64,000 nucleotides of DNA, from NCBI RefSeq assembly GCF_004364775.1, contig NZ_SOAL01000015.1, forward strand, positions 62,001 to 126,000, written 5' to 3'. Under the pieces are notes generated by a model. It was given only the letters and a program-made list of their open reading frames with translations, did not search any database and was not told the origin of the DNA. The position numbers and the translations under genes are program-made. Of this stretch, positions 8,773 to 19,114 are shown piece after piece (position 1 is the stretch's first letter; each line of letters starts with the position of its first letter). The DNA is from Comamonas sp. JUb58 (GTDB taxonomy: Bacteria > Pseudomonadota > Gammaproteobacteria > Burkholderiales > Burkholderiaceae_C).

Positions 8773-9690
8773 ATGACGATGAAAAACAGAATCAGGCGCT
8801 GGATGGACAGCGATGTGGGCTACAGCTTTCGCAAGTCGCCCACGGCCATCGTGGCGGCCCTCATTGCGGCGGTATGCGTGTTCTGCGCGCTGTTTGCCGG
8901 CTGGGTGGCGCCCCATAACCCCTTTGACCTGACCACCCTGGAGCTGAGCGACGCGCGCATTCCGCCGGTGTGGAGCGACGAGGGCGGCTGGAAGTACATC
9001 CTGGGCACCGATGACCAGGGCCGCGACATTCTGTCGGCGCTGATGTATGGCGCCCGCATTTCGCTGATCGTGGGCCTGGCCTCGGTGGCCTTGTCCGTCG
9101 TGGTCGGCGTGGGCCTGGGCCTGCTGGCCGGCTTCAAGGGCGGCTGGATCGATTCGGTGCTGATGCGCCTCTGCGATGTGATGCTGTCCTTCCCCGCCAT
9201 TCTGGTGGCCCTGCTGATCGCAGGTGTGGGCCGCGCGGTGTTCCCCAATGCCAATGAATCGCTGGCCTTTGGCGTGCTGATCATCTCGATCTCGCTGACC
9301 GGCTGGGTGCAATACGCACGCACGGTGCGTGGCTCGACGATGGTCGAGCGCAACAAGGAATATGTGCAGGCCGCCCGCGTTACCGGTGTGGCGCCGCTGC
9401 GCATCATGGTCAAGCATGTGCTGCCCAATGTGCTGGGCCCCGTCATGGTGCTGGCCACCATCCAGGTGGCGACGGCCATCATCACCGAGGCGACCCTGTC
9501 CTTCCTGGGCGTGGGCGCGCCGCCCACCTCTCCATCGCTGGGCACCCTGATCCGCGTGGGCAATGACTACCTGTTCTCCGGCGAATGGTGGATCACCATC
9601 TTCCCGGGCCTGATGCTGGTGCTGATCGCGCTGTCGGTCAACCTGCTGGGCGACTGGCTGCGCGATGCGCTCAACCCGCGCCTGCGCTGA
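8773..9690 (+). CDS. Peptide ABC transporter permease (DppC/OppC type)
   Basis: A 305-residue inner-membrane permease of the DppC family with the N-terminal OppC extension (FRKSPTAIVAALIAAVCVFC as first membrane segment) and the family motif LGTDDQGRDILSALMYGARISL split over two blocks. The ATPase-contact loop is EYVQAARVTGVAPLRIMVKHVLPNVLGP in the second half. The late block ITEATLSFLGVGAPP is also diagnostic. Two in-frame ATGs (8773 and 8779) follow an AGAGAGAAG purine stretch; I use the first. It completes the two-permease channel with the gene at 4900 and lies 35 bases before the first ATPase gene. Confidence 0.92.
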   Translation: MTMKNRIRRWMDSDVGYSFRKSPTAIVAALIAAVCVFCALFAGWVAPHNPFDLTTLELSDARIPPVWSDEGGWKYILGTDDQGRDILSALMYGARISLIVGLASVALSVVVGVGLGLLAGFKGGWIDSVLMRLCDVMLSFPAILVALLIAGVGRAVFPNANESLAFGVLIISISLTGWVQYARTVRGSTMVERNKEYVQAARVTGVAPLRIMVKHVLPNVLGPVMVLATIQVATAIITEATLSFLGVGAPPTSPSLGTLIRVGNDYLFSGEWWITIFPGLMLVLIALSVNLLGDWLRDALNPRLR

Positions 9691-9725
9691 TGGTGCGGAC
9701 ACAAGACGAATAAGGAACAACCACG

Positions 9726-10720
<995 letters not shown>

Positions 10721-10724
<4 letters not shown>

Positions 10725-11782
10725 GCGAGATGGCAACCATGACGAACAAGGACGCAGCAGCGCTGCCAAACGCGGGCGACAAGCAGCCCCTGGTGCAGGC
10801 CCGTGACCTGGCCAAGACCTTTGATGTGTCCGCACCCTGGCTCAACCGGGTGCTGGAGCGCAAGCCGCGCAGCCTGCTGCGCGCCGTCGATGGCGTGAGC
10901 TTTGACATTGAAAAGGGCAAGACCCTGGCCCTGGTGGGCGAGTCCGGCTGCGGCAAGAGCACGGTGGCGCGCCTGTTGGTGGGCTTGTACGGCCCCACGC
11001 GCGGCACCTTCACCTTCGACGGCCAGGATGCGCATGCCGCCTTCCGCGACCCGAACGCGCGTGCCATGCGCCGCCGCGTGCAGATGATCTTCCAGGATCC
11101 CTATGCCAGCCTGAACCCGCGCTGGTCGGTCGAGCAGATCATTGGCGAGCCGCTCAAGGAGCATGGCCTGATCACCAATACCGAGCAGCTCAAGGCCCGC
11201 GTGGCCGAGCTGCTGGTGCAGGTGGGCCTGGCGCCGATGGACATGCTCAAGTACCCGCACCAGTTTTCGGGCGGGCAGCGCCAGCGCATCTCCATCGCCC
11301 GTGCACTGGCGACCGAGCCGGAGTTTCTGGTCTGCGACGAGCCCACCTCGGCGCTCGACGTCTCCGTGCAGGCCCAGGTGCTGAACATCATGAAGGACCT
11401 GCAGAAAAAGCGCGGTCTGACCTATCTGTTCATCTCGCACAACCTCGCGGTGGTGCGCCATGTCAGCGACCAGGTGGGTGTCATGTATTTGGGTAGGCTT
11501 GTAGAGCTGGCCGATAAGCAAACCCTGTTTGCCAAACCACGCCACCCCTATACGCGCATGCTGCTCGATGCCATTCCGAAGATGCACGACACCGGCAAGG
11601 CGCGCACCCCCGTGCAGGGCGAGGTGCCCAATCCGCTGAACCCACCCACCGGTTGCGCCTTCAACCCGCGCTGCCCGCTGGCCAATGAGCGCTGCCGCAG
11701 CGAGCGCCCACAGCTGCTGGACGATGGTGGCGTGAAGGTCGCCTGCCATGCGGTGGAAGAAGGGCGCATCCCCGTGCTGTGA
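10721..11782 (+). CDS. Peptide ABC transporter ATP-binding protein (DppF/OppF type)
   Basis: A 353-residue partner ATPase of the importer. Visible motifs: an N-terminal FDVSAPWLNRVL stretch typical of OppF/DppF, Walker A GESGCGKS, Q-loop IFQDPYASLNP, signature FSGGQRQRIS, Walker B FLVCDEPTSALD and switch His ISHNLAV. The C-terminal cysteine set GCAFNPRCPLANERC plus VACH is present as in the DppD-type partner. Translation is coupled through the ATGA overlap at 10721-10724. It is the last gene of the operon; a terminator follows 40 bases downstream. Confidence 0.93.
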
Positions 11783-11823
11783 TGCAGCGGTTGCCGCCTG
11801 CGCTTCACGCAGGCAAGCCATCC

Positions 11824-11850
11824 AACCGGCGTCCTGGACGCCGGTTTTTT
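11824..11850 (+). terminator. Rho-independent terminator of the peptide transporter operon
   Basis: A stem AACCGGCGTCC / GGACGCCGGTT closed by a very short loop and followed by six T. It ends the long operon that starts at 3094. Confidence 0.9.
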
Positions 11851-11891
11851 CATGGAGCGGGTGCCTTGACAAGCCCCTTTGGTATTACAGA

Positions 11892-11909
11892 AAGTCACAC
11901 CTACGTCAT
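11892..11909 (+). promoter_or_regulatory. Possible PHO-box-like repeat before the 5'-nucleotidase gene
   Basis: Two GTCA-containing 7-mers (AAGTCAC and ACGTCAT) separated by 4 bases give the 11-base periodicity of a PhoB site, and a weak -10-like CATAGA lies 13 bases on. Matches to the consensus are partial, so this is only a suggestion that the gene answers to phosphate limitation. Confidence 0.25.
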
Positions 11910-11956
11910 CTAGCGGACAAACCATAGAGCTCTTTGTCAAAACGGAGAGAGCAGAA

Positions 11957-13876
11957 ATGGTTGCATTGTCAGTGCGAGAGGGTGCACGTCAGGTGATGGT
12001 TTGGACGGTGTGCGGTGTAGCGGCTGCCGTGTTGGTGGCTTGCGGTGGAGGCGGCTCCAGCGACAACGACAGCGAAAAAGACGATGTGCTGACGATCCTG
12101 CACATCAACGACCACCACTCCACCTTGGCCAGCAAGACGGCCACCCTGCAATTGCCCGTGGACGGCAAGACCACGGCCGTGACCGTGGACGCCGCAGGTT
12201 TCCCCCGCGTGACGGCCGCCATCGAAGCGATCGCTGCCCAGTCGACCAATGTGCTGAAGCTGCACGCCGGCGATGCGGTGACCGGTACCCTGTACTTCAA
12301 CCGCGCAGGTGCCGATGGTGAGGCCGACATGGCCATGCTCAACACCGTGTGCTTTGATGCCTACACCCTGGGCAACCACGAATTCGACAAGGGCGACTCG
12401 GGCCTCAAGGGCATCCTGGACCGCCTCAAGTCCGGTGGCTGCACCACGCCGGTGCTGAGCGCGAACGTGCAGTTCGGCGCCAACTCGGCCCTGAACGCCA
12501 GCCGCGCACCGAACATGGTCTCGCCTTCCACCGTGGTGGAACGTGGCGGCCAGAAGATCGGTATCGTCGGTCTGACCATTGCGCAAAAGACCAAGGCCTC
12601 GTCCAGCCCGGACCCAGACACCTTGTTCGAAGACGAAGCCGTGGCGGCCCAGCGCGAGATCGACAAGCTGCAGGCCCAAGGCGTCAAGCGCATTGTGCTG
12701 CTGAGCCATATTGGCTACGACAACGACCGCACCATCGCCAAAAAGCTGCGCGGTGTGGACGTGATCGTCGGCGGTGACTCGCACACCCTGCTGGGCCCAG
12801 ACGCGATGAAGACCATCGGTGTGGGCACGCCAGGCGGTGCCTACCCCACCAACACCACCGACCTCGACGGCAAGCCCGTCTGCATCGTGCAGGCCTGGGA
12901 ATACTCGCAAGTCGTGGGCGAGCTGAAGGTCAAGTTCGACAAGGACGGCGTGGTCAGCCAGTGCGAAGGCACGCCGCACGTGCTGATCGGCGATGATTTC
13001 AAGATCGCCGGCACTGCCGCAACCGAAGCCCAGCGCACGTCCATCATCAGCAGCGTAAATGCCGCCGGCTTCCTGCGCATCACCGCGCCTTCGGCCCAGG
13101 CCGCCGCCGTGCTCAAGCCTTTCACCGAAAAGGTTGCCAACTTCAACGTGACCAAGGTGGCCTATGCACCGCAAGAGCTGTGCTCGCGCCGTGTACCGGG
13201 CGGCGAAGGCAGCTCGGACTACAGCCGCTCCAGCGCGGCCTGCAACACCGAAGGCAGCGTCAGCCTGCGCGGTGGCGACATCCAGCAGCTGGTGGCCCAG
13301 TCCTACCTGGAAGTGGCCAACGAACACTACGGCGGTGCCGACATCTCGCTGCAAAGCGGTGGTGGCGTGCGCATTCCTTTGAACGGTGAAGTGACCGCTG
13401 CCAATGCGATCCAGGTGCTGCCGTTTGGCAACATGCTGTTCCGCCTGGATGTGACCGGCACCGAAGTCAAGGGCATGCTCGAAGACGGCCTGGAAGCCGT
13501 GTACGGTGTTGGTGGCTCGACCGGTCCTTACCCTTACACCGGCGGCATGCGCTTTGACGTGAATGCCAAGGCCGCCTTTGGCAGCCGTGTCACGGGCATC
13601 GAAGTGCGCGACACCACCACCGGCCAATGGGCTGCGCTGGACCAGGGCAAGACCTACCGTCTGTTCGTGCTGAGCTTCAACGCCAACGGCGGTGACGGCT
13701 ACAAGACCCTGGCCTCCGTGCCTACAGCGCGCCGCCTCGACATCGGCGTGCTCGATGCCGATGTGTTCTTCAACTACATCGAATCGCAGCCCAAGGATGC
13801 AACGACCGGTCTGCCAGCGCTCAAGCGCCTGTCTACCGACCTGTACAGCACCAAGAGCTTTGTGGACGCGCGTTAA
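11957..13876 (+). CDS. 5'-nucleotidase/metallophosphatase family lipoprotein (NadN/UshA-like)
   Basis: A 639-residue secreted nucleotidase with an N-terminal calcineurin-like metallophosphatase domain and a C-terminal 5_nucleotid_C domain. Metal-site motifs are visible: ILHINDHHS, LHAGDAVTGTLYFN, GNHEFDKG, LSHIGYDND and VGGDSHTLLG. The C-terminal substrate domain shows the LQSGGGVRIPLNG and LPFGNML blocks. A lipobox (LVAC, Cys29) follows a hydrophobic segment, so it should be a membrane-anchored lipoprotein in the periplasm. The HINDHHS form resembles NAD nucleotidase NadN, suggesting release of nucleosides or phosphate from external nucleotides or NAD; UshA-like activity is equally possible. 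I start at 11957 after GGAGAGAG; an in-frame ATG 26 codons upstream has no signal sequence. Confidence 0.87.
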   Translation: MVALSVREGARQVMVWTVCGVAAAVLVACGGGGSSDNDSEKDDVLTILHINDHHSTLASKTATLQLPVDGKTTAVTVDAAGFPRVTAAIEAIAAQSTNVLKLHAGDAVTGTLYFNRAGADGEADMAMLNTVCFDAYTLGNHEFDKGDSGLKGILDRLKSGGCTTPVLSANVQFGANSALNASRAPNMVSPSTVVERGGQKIGIVGLTIAQKTKASSSPDPDTLFEDEAVAAQREIDKLQAQGVKRIVLLSHIGYDNDRTIAKKLRGVDVIVGGDSHTLLGPDAMKTIGVGTPGGAYPTNTTDLDGKPVCIVQAWEYSQVVGELKVKFDKDGVVSQCEGTPHVLIGDDFKIAGTAATEAQRTSIISSVNAAGFLRITAPSAQAAAVLKPFTEKVANFNVTKVAYAPQELCSRRVPGGEGSSDYSRSSAACNTEGSVSLRGGDIQQLVAQSYLEVANEHYGGADISLQSGGGVRIPLNGEVTAANAIQVLPFGNMLFRLDVTGTEVKGMLEDGLEAVYGVGGSTGPYPYTGGMRFDVNAKAAFGSRVTGIEVRDTTTGQWAALDQGKTYRLFVLSFNANGGDGYKTLASVPTARRLDIGVLDADVFFNYIESQPKDATTGLPALKRLSTDLYSTKSFVDAR

Positions 13877-13895
13877 TCGCTGACGCCGCATGACG

Positions 13896-13923
13896 AAGGG
13901 GCAGCCTAGGCTGCCCCTTTTTT
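13896..13923. terminator. Bidirectional terminator between nucleotidase and hexR
   Basis: Stem AAGGGGCAGCC / GGCTGCCCCTT with a 2-base TA centre and a T run on the plus strand. It lies between two convergent genes and can serve the nucleotidase strongly and hexR more weakly. Confidence 0.85.
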
Positions 13924-13947
13924 CGTTCTGGCAAGGTAAAAACGCCG

Positions 13948-14793
13948 TCAGGTATAGCGCTTGGCGTGCAGGTTGTCCTTCATCTGCTGCAGCACCGGCT
14001 GCAGCGGCTCGCCGATGCGCAGCGCCACGCTGGTGGCCAGCACATCCAGGATCAGCAGGTGCAGCAGGCGCGAGACCATGGGGCTGTAGCGGTCGTAGCC
14101 CTCGGGGTGGTCGGCCGCCAGGTGGATATTGGCCGCACGTGCCAGCGGTGAGCCACTGGCGGTGATGGCAATCGTTGTGGCGCCATTGCGCTTGGCGATG
14201 TCGGTGGCATCCATCAGGTCGCGGGTGCGGCCGGAGTTGGAGATGACGATGGCGCAGTCGCCCGCGCCCAGCATGGTGGCACTCATCACCTGCATATGGC
14301 CATCGCTGGTCGCCAGGCTGGTGACGCCCAGGCGAAAGAACTTGTGCTGCCCATCCTGGGCGACGATGCCGGAGTTGCCCACGCCATAGAACTCGATGCG
14401 CTTGCCCGCCTGCCAGGTCGCCACGATGGCGCTGGATGCCGCCTCCAGCGCCGTGGTGCTGGCGGCATTGCGGTAGGCCAGAAAGGCCGCGACCGAGTTG
14501 TCCACCACCTTGACCAGCACATCGCTGGTCTTGTCATCGGCATCGACGCTGCGGTGGATAAAGGGCACGCCTTCGCTGACGCTGCCGGCCAGCTTGAGCT
14601 TGAAATCGGCCAGGCCGTCATAACCCATGCTGCGGCAAAAGCGCACCACGGTGGGCTTGCTGACATGGGCCAGTTCGGCCAGCTCGCGCACCGGGCGCGA
14701 GGCAAAGGCACGCGGATCGGCCAGCACCAGGCGCGCCACGCGCTGCTCGGCCGGTGCCAGCGAGGGGAGGGAGGCGGTGATGCGGTCTAGCAT
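13948..14793 (-). CDS. hexR: MurR/RpiR-family transcriptional regulator (HexR)
   Basis: A 281-residue regulator with an N-terminal RpiR-type HTH (residues 1-75; SKPTVVRFCRSMGYDG is the recognition helix area) and a C-terminal SIS sugar-isomerase domain that binds phosphosugars (FYGVGNSGIVAQD, ISNSGRTRDLMDA). HexR of proteobacteria senses 2-keto-3-deoxy-6-phosphogluconate and controls zwf and related genes. The C-terminal block DRYSPMVSRLLHLLILDVLATS is typical of HexR and is given here in two overlapping parts. I start at the ATG at 14793; the open frame continues upstream without family similarity. It lies 43 bases downstream of zwf on the same strand, which supports the assignment. Confidence 0.88.
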   Translation of the reverse strand: MLDRITASLPSLAPAEQRVARLVLADPRAFASRPVRELAELAHVSKPTVVRFCRSMGYDGLADFKLKLAGSVSEGVPFIHRSVDADDKTSDVLVKVVDNSVAAFLAYRNAASTTALEAASSAIVATWQAGKRIEFYGVGNSGIVAQDGQHKFFRLGVTSLATSDGHMQVMSATMLGAGDCAIVISNSGRTRDLMDATDIAKRNGATTIAITASGSPLARAANIHLAADHPEGYDRYSPMVSRLLHLLILDVLATSVALRIGEPLQPVLQQMKDNLHAKRYT

Positions 14794-14836
14794 GGCGTTA
14801 CCTTGAAGCGGGTGAAGCGGTGGTGGGCGGCGGCGG

Positions 14837-16306
14837 TCAAAACTCTTCCATCCAGCTGTGGCCGTCGCGCGCCACCAGCGCGCTGGCGGCGCCCGGGCCC
14901 CAATGCCCGGCCACATAGGGGCGCGGGCTTTCGCCACGGGCATTGGCCTGTTGCCAGGCCTCCAGAATCGGCTCCACCCATTGCCAGGCGGCCTCCTGCT
15001 CGTCGGCGCGCACAAACAGGTTCAGGCGCCCGGCGATCACATCGAGCAGCAGGCGTTCGTAGGCGCCCACGCGCTCGGTGCCGAAGCGCTGGTCAAAGTC
15101 CAGGTCCAGCGCAGCCGGCGACAAGGTCTGCACGCCGCCGGTATCGGCCTGGCTCTGCGCGGCGGCCATCAGCTGCAGGGTCAGGCCATCCTTGGGCTGC
15201 AGGTGGATGGTCAGGCGGTTGGCGGCACCCAGCGGCGTGCGGTAGATGGCATGCGGCACCTGGCGGAAATGCACCACGATCGAGGCCTCGCGCCCGGCCA
15301 GGCGTTTGCCGGTGCGGATGAAGAAGGGCACGCCGGCCCAGCGCCAGTTGCTGATCTCGGTGCGCAGCGCCACAAAGGTTTCGGTCTGGCTGTTGGGGGA
15401 GACGCCTTCTTCCTGGCGGTAGCCCGGCACCGGCTTGCCGGCAATCTGACCGGCCGCGTACTGGCCGCGCACCACGTCGCGGATCACCGTCTCGGGTGTC
15501 CAGCGCTTGAGTGATTGCAGCACCTTGAGCTTTTCATTGCGGATGGCATCGGCATCGGCGCTGATGGGCGGCTCCATGCCAATCGCGCAGAGCAGCTGCA
15601 GCGCATGGTTTTGCACCATGTCGCGGAGCGCGCCGGTGCTTTCGTAGAACTCGCCGCGCTTTTCCACACCCAGCTGCTCGGCCATCGTGATCTCGATGCT
15701 GGCGATGTTCTCGCGCCGCCACAGTGGCTCGAAGATGGCATTGCCAAAACGAAGCGCCAGCAGGTTCTGGACCGAGGGCTTGCCCAGGTAGTGGTCGATG
15801 CGGAAGATCTGCGCTTCGGAAAACACCTCGCGCACGGCCGCGTTGATGGCGCGGTTCGATGGCAGGTCATGCCCCAGCGGCTTTTCCAGCACCACGCGGG
15901 TGCGCTCGGTGGCCAGGCCCGCAGCGCCCAGCTGCTCGCAGACGGTGGTGAACAGCGAAGGCGCCGTGGCCAGGTACATCACGACGGTGTCGGCATCGCG
16001 CGCCTGCAGCAGCTCGCGCAGCGCGGCATAGTCGGCCGGCTGCGACAGGTCCATGCGCAGGTAGTGCAGGTGCTGGGCAAAGCGGGCAAATTCCGCATCG
16101 CTGGGCCGCTTGTCGGCCTCGACCTCGGCCAGCCGCTGGGCGATCAGCGCGCGGTACTCGTCGTCGCTCATTGCGCCACGGCCTACGCCGATGATGCGCC
16201 CGTCGGCAGGCAGGCTGCCATGGCGGAAAGATTGAAACAGCGCGGGCAGCAATTTGCGCCAGGCCAGATCGCCGGTGCCACCAAACAAAACCAGATCAAA
16301 ACGCAT
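14837..16306 (-). CDS. zwf: Glucose-6-phosphate 1-dehydrogenase
   Basis: A 489-residue NADP-dependent dehydrogenase that oxidises glucose 6-phosphate to 6-phosphogluconolactone, feeding the pentose phosphate and Entner-Doudoroff routes. The nucleotide-binding motif FGGTGDLAWRKLLPAL is at the N terminus, and the substrate-site signature RIDHYLGK with its catalytic region is near residue 180. Length is normal for the family. The usual neighbour pgl (lactonase) is not adjacent. It is divergent from tal, and a palindrome 31 bases upstream of its start codon is a good candidate for HexR control. Confidence 0.95.
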   Translation of the reverse strand: MRFDLVLFGGTGDLAWRKLLPALFQSFRHGSLPADGRIIGVGRGAMSDDEYRALIAQRLAEVEADKRPSDAEFARFAQHLHYLRMDLSQPADYAALRELLQARDADTVVMYLATAPSLFTTVCEQLGAAGLATERTRVVLEKPLGHDLPSNRAINAAVREVFSEAQIFRIDHYLGKPSVQNLLALRFGNAIFEPLWRRENIASIEITMAEQLGVEKRGEFYESTGALRDMVQNHALQLLCAIGMEPPISADADAIRNEKLKVLQSLKRWTPETVIRDVVRGQYAAGQIAGKPVPGYRQEEGVSPNSQTETFVALRTEISNWRWAGVPFFIRTGKRLAGREASIVVHFRQVPHAIYRTPLGAANRLTIHLQPKDGLTLQLMAAAQSQADTGGVQTLSPAALDLDFDQRFGTERVGAYERLLLDVIAGRLNLFVRADEQEAAWQWVEPILEAWQQANARGESPRPYVAGHWGPGAASALVARDGHSWMEEF

Positions 16307-16337
16307 GAAACTTCCTGAACATCAAGGCAGGGATTAA

Positions 16338-16352
16338 TGTAACTCAGTTTCA
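16338..16352. promoter_or_regulatory. Candidate HexR operator between zwf and tal
   Basis: TGTAACT-C-AGTTTCA is a 15-base near-perfect palindrome with one mismatched pair, similar in shape to the TGTA...TACA-type operators of HexR. It sits 31 bases before zwf and overlaps the putative -35 region of tal, so one bound dimer could control both directions. The role is inferred. Confidence 0.5.
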
Positions 16353-16376
16353 CGGACATAGGAGAAGCCGTAGAAT
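16349..16376 (+). promoter_or_regulatory. Putative sigma-70 promoter of tal-pgi
   Basis: TTCACG, a 16-base spacer and TAGAAT (16371-16376) form a plausible -35/-10 pair about 115 bases before the tal start. TAGAAT is a frequent -10 in this GC-rich DNA; the -35 is only a partial match. Confidence 0.4.
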
Positions 16377-16492
16377 GCAGACAGCCTCAAACCGCGCATA
16401 AGTTCGGTTAAGCTTGAGCGCCCCTCGTGTTGGCCGCCGTGCGCAGGAGGGGAGACAAGCACGTCAGACCGGATATTGACCAAGAGCAGACC

Positions 16493-17440
16493 ATGAACCA
16501 ACTCGATGCACTCAAAGCGCTGACCACGGTAGTGGCAGATACCGGTGACTTTCACCAGCTGGCGCAGTTCCAGCCGCAAGACGCGACCACCAACCCGTCC
16601 CTGATCCTCAAGGCCGTGCAAAAGGCCGATTACGCGCCGCTGCTGACCGAGACCGTGCAAAAGTTCCGCGGCAAGCCGCTGGACGAGGTGATGGACCGCC
16701 TGCTGGTGCGCTTTGGCGCCGAGATCCTGTCCATCATTCCGGGCCGCGTGTCGACCGAGGTCGATGCCCGCCTGTCGTTCGACACCGATGCGACGGTGGC
16801 CCGGGCCCAGCGCATCATCGCGCTGTACGAGGCTGAGGGCGTACACATCGATCGCGTGCTGATCAAGATCGCATCGACCTGGGAAGGCATCCAGGCCGCC
16901 AAGGCCTTGGAAGAGCAAGGCATCCACACCAACCTGACCCTGCTGTTTGCGCAGTGCCAGGCCATTGCCTGCGGCCAGGCCAAGGTGCAGCTGATCTCGC
17001 CTTTTGTCGGCCGTATCTATGACTGGTACAAGAAGCAGGCCGGCAGCAACTGGGACGAGGCCGCGATGGCCGGCGCCAACGACCCGGGTGTGAAATCGGT
17101 CAAGGCCATTTTTGATTACTACAAGCATTTCGGCATCACCACCGAAGTGATGGGCGCAAGCTTCCGCAATATCGGCCAGGTCACCGCGCTGGCTGGCTGC
17201 GATCTGCTGACCATCTCGCCTGAGCTGCTGGCCCAACTGGCCGCTGCCGATGCACCGCTGCAGCCCGCGCTGAACGCCGAAGCGGCCAAGGCGCTGTCGC
17301 TGGAGCGCGTGCAGTACGACGAAGCGGGCTTTCGCTTTGCACTGAACGAAGACGCGATGGCCACCGAAAAGCTGGCCGAAGGCATACGCGCCTTTGTGGC
17401 CGATGCCATCAAGCTCGACAAGTTGTTGCAATCGGCCTGA
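16493..17440 (+). CDS. tal: Transaldolase
   Basis: A 315-residue class I transaldolase (TalB type) that moves a dihydroxyacetone unit between sugar phosphates in the non-oxidative pentose phosphate pathway. The Schiff-base lysine is Lys125 in [11 protein letters not shown]; the N-terminal DATTNPSLI motif and the phosphate-site [10 protein letters not shown] are also clear. I choose the ATG at 16493 ([10 protein letters not shown]), as an in-frame ATG 22 codons upstream adds unrelated sequence. It is followed by pgi after 53 bases, so tal and pgi are probably cotranscribed. Confidence 0.95.
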   Translation: MNQLDALKALTTVVADTGDFHQLAQFQPQDATTNPSLILKAVQKADYAPLLTETVQKFRGKPLDEVMDRLLVRFGAEILSIIPGRVSTEVDARLSFDTDATVARAQRIIALYEAEGVHIDRVLIKIASTWEGIQAAKALEEQGIHTNLTLLFAQCQAIACGQAKVQLISPFVGRIYDWYKKQAGSNWDEAAMAGANDPGVKSVKAIFDYYKHFGITTEVMGASFRNIGQVTALAGCDLLTISPELLAQLAAADAPLQPALNAEAAKALSLERVQYDEAGFRFALNEDAMATEKLAEGIRAFVADAIKLDKLLQSA

Positions 17441-17493
17441 TCGGGCGGCTGCCAGCCCGCCTGGCAGCCCCGTGCAGCCATTTACACTGTCCT

Positions 17494-19101
17494 ATGAACC
17501 GAGAATGTGCGACGCAGCGCAAGCGCTGCGATGAAACCCCCGCGTGGCAAGAACTGCAAAAATACTACGACGCTGAGGGCCGAGGCCTGGACCTGCGTGC
17601 GGCCTTTGCCGACGATGCAACCCGGCTGGACCAGTTCAGCCAGCAGGCGCCCCATCTGTTAGCCGACCTGTCCAAGAACCTGATCGACAGCCAAAGCCAG
17701 CAGCTTTTGCTGCAGCTGGCCCTCGATTGCGGTCTGGAGCAGGCACGCGATGCGATGTTTGCCGGTGCGCAGGTCAACTGCTCCGAAGGCCGGGCGGCCA
17801 TGCACTGGTTGCTGCGCCAACCCGCCGAGGGCCTGGAGCGCTGGTTGCCCGATAGCCCCGCCTTTGTGCGTGAGGCCCTGGCCGATGTACACGACAGCCT
17901 GGCACAGATGCTGGCGCTGGCCGAGCAGGTGCGTGCCAATCCGCAGATCACCGACATCGTCAACATCGGCATCGGTGGCTCGGACCTGGGCCCGGCCATG
18001 GTGGTCAATGCGCTGGAGGACTGGCGCATTGCCGGCAAGCGCTTCCACTTTGTGTCGAACGTGGACGGGCATGAGCTGGGCCATGTGCTGGCGCAGACCC
18101 GGCCCGAGAGCACCTTGTTCCTGGTCGCGTCCAAGTCCTTCACCACCCTGGAGACCATGGTCAACGCGCATTCGGCGCGCGACTGGTTCCTGGCGCAAGG
18201 CGGCAGCGAGGACCGCAGCGCGGCGCTGTCGATCTCCAAGCATTTCTGGGCGCTGACCACCAATACCGAGGCGGCAGCGGCCTTTGGCATCGACACCACC
18301 CTGGGTTTCTGGGACTGGGTCGGCGGCCGCTACTCGCTGTGGTCGGTGATCGGCCTGCCGATTGCGATTGCGGTGGGGGCCGAGTCCTTCCGGGCCATGC
18401 TGCAAGGCGCGCATGACATGGATGTGCACTTCAAGACCGCGCCGCTGGCGCAGAACCTGCCGGTGCGCCTGGGCCTGCTCGATGTCTGGTACCGCAATTT
18501 CCACGGCTTTGCCACGCGCTGTGTGGCGCCCTACAGCCATGGCCTGCGCCGGCTGTCGGCCTACCTGCAGCAGCTGGAGATGGAAAGCAATGGCAAGGGC
18601 CGCGATGTGCAGAACCAGCCGCTGCCCTTTGCCACATCGCCCGTGGTCTGGGGTGAGCCCGGCACCAATGGCCAGCACGCCTTTTTCCAGATGATCCACC
18701 AGGGCCGCGATGTGATCCCGGTGGAGTTCATTGCTGCGCGTGAGGGCGGCAAGAACCTGGCCAGCCACCAGAACAACCTGGTGATCAATGCCATTGCGCA
18801 GGCCCAGGCGCTGCTGGTGGGCCGCACCGAAGAGCAGGGCCCCAAGTACTGCCCGGGCAACCGGCCCAGCACTTTCTTGTTGATGGACAAGCTCACCCCC
18901 ACCTCGCTGGGGGCGTTGATCGCGCTGTACGAGCACCGTGTGTTTGTCAGCGGAGCGCTTTGGGGCATCAACAGCTTTGACCAGTGGGGCGTGGAGCTGG
19001 GCAAGCAATTGGCCAAGGACCTGTTTGCCCGCCGCGACCAGGGCGACTGGCAGGGCGTGGACCCTTCGACCGTGGCGTTGGTGAGCCGCTTGGCGCCATA
19101 A
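17494..19101 (+). CDS. pgi: Glucose-6-phosphate isomerase
   Basis: A 535-residue isomerase interconverting glucose 6-phosphate and fructose 6-phosphate. Signature motifs are present: GIGGSDLGPAMV, VSNVDGHE, SKSFTTLETM, GGRYSLWSVIGLP, MESNGKGRD and the late GINSFDQWGVELGK. Length is usual for the long bacterial form. With tal it gives a plus-strand pair opposite zwf-hexR, so enzymes of both pentose-phosphate branches and glycolytic entry meet at one intergenic control region. The N-terminal start (ATG at 17494) is acceptable but has no strong ribosome site. Confidence 0.95.
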   Translation: MNRECATQRKRCDETPAWQELQKYYDAEGRGLDLRAAFADDATRLDQFSQQAPHLLADLSKNLIDSQSQQLLLQLALDCGLEQARDAMFAGAQVNCSEGRAAMHWLLRQPAEGLERWLPDSPAFVREALADVHDSLAQMLALAEQVRANPQITDIVNIGIGGSDLGPAMVVNALEDWRIAGKRFHFVSNVDGHELGHVLAQTRPESTLFLVASKSFTTLETMVNAHSARDWFLAQGGSEDRSAALSISKHFWALTTNTEAAAAFGIDTTLGFWDWVGGRYSLWSVIGLPIAIAVGAESFRAMLQGAHDMDVHFKTAPLAQNLPVRLGLLDVWYRNFHGFATRCVAPYSHGLRRLSAYLQQLEMESNGKGRDVQNQPLPFATSPVVWGEPGTNGQHAFFQMIHQGRDVIPVEFIAAREGGKNLASHQNNLVINAIAQAQALLVGRTEEQGPKYCPGNRPSTFLLMDKLTPTSLGALIALYEHRVFVSGALWGINSFDQWGVELGKQLAKDLFARRDQGDWQGVDPSTVALVSRLAP

Positions 19102-19114
19102 GGCTGATCGCCAG

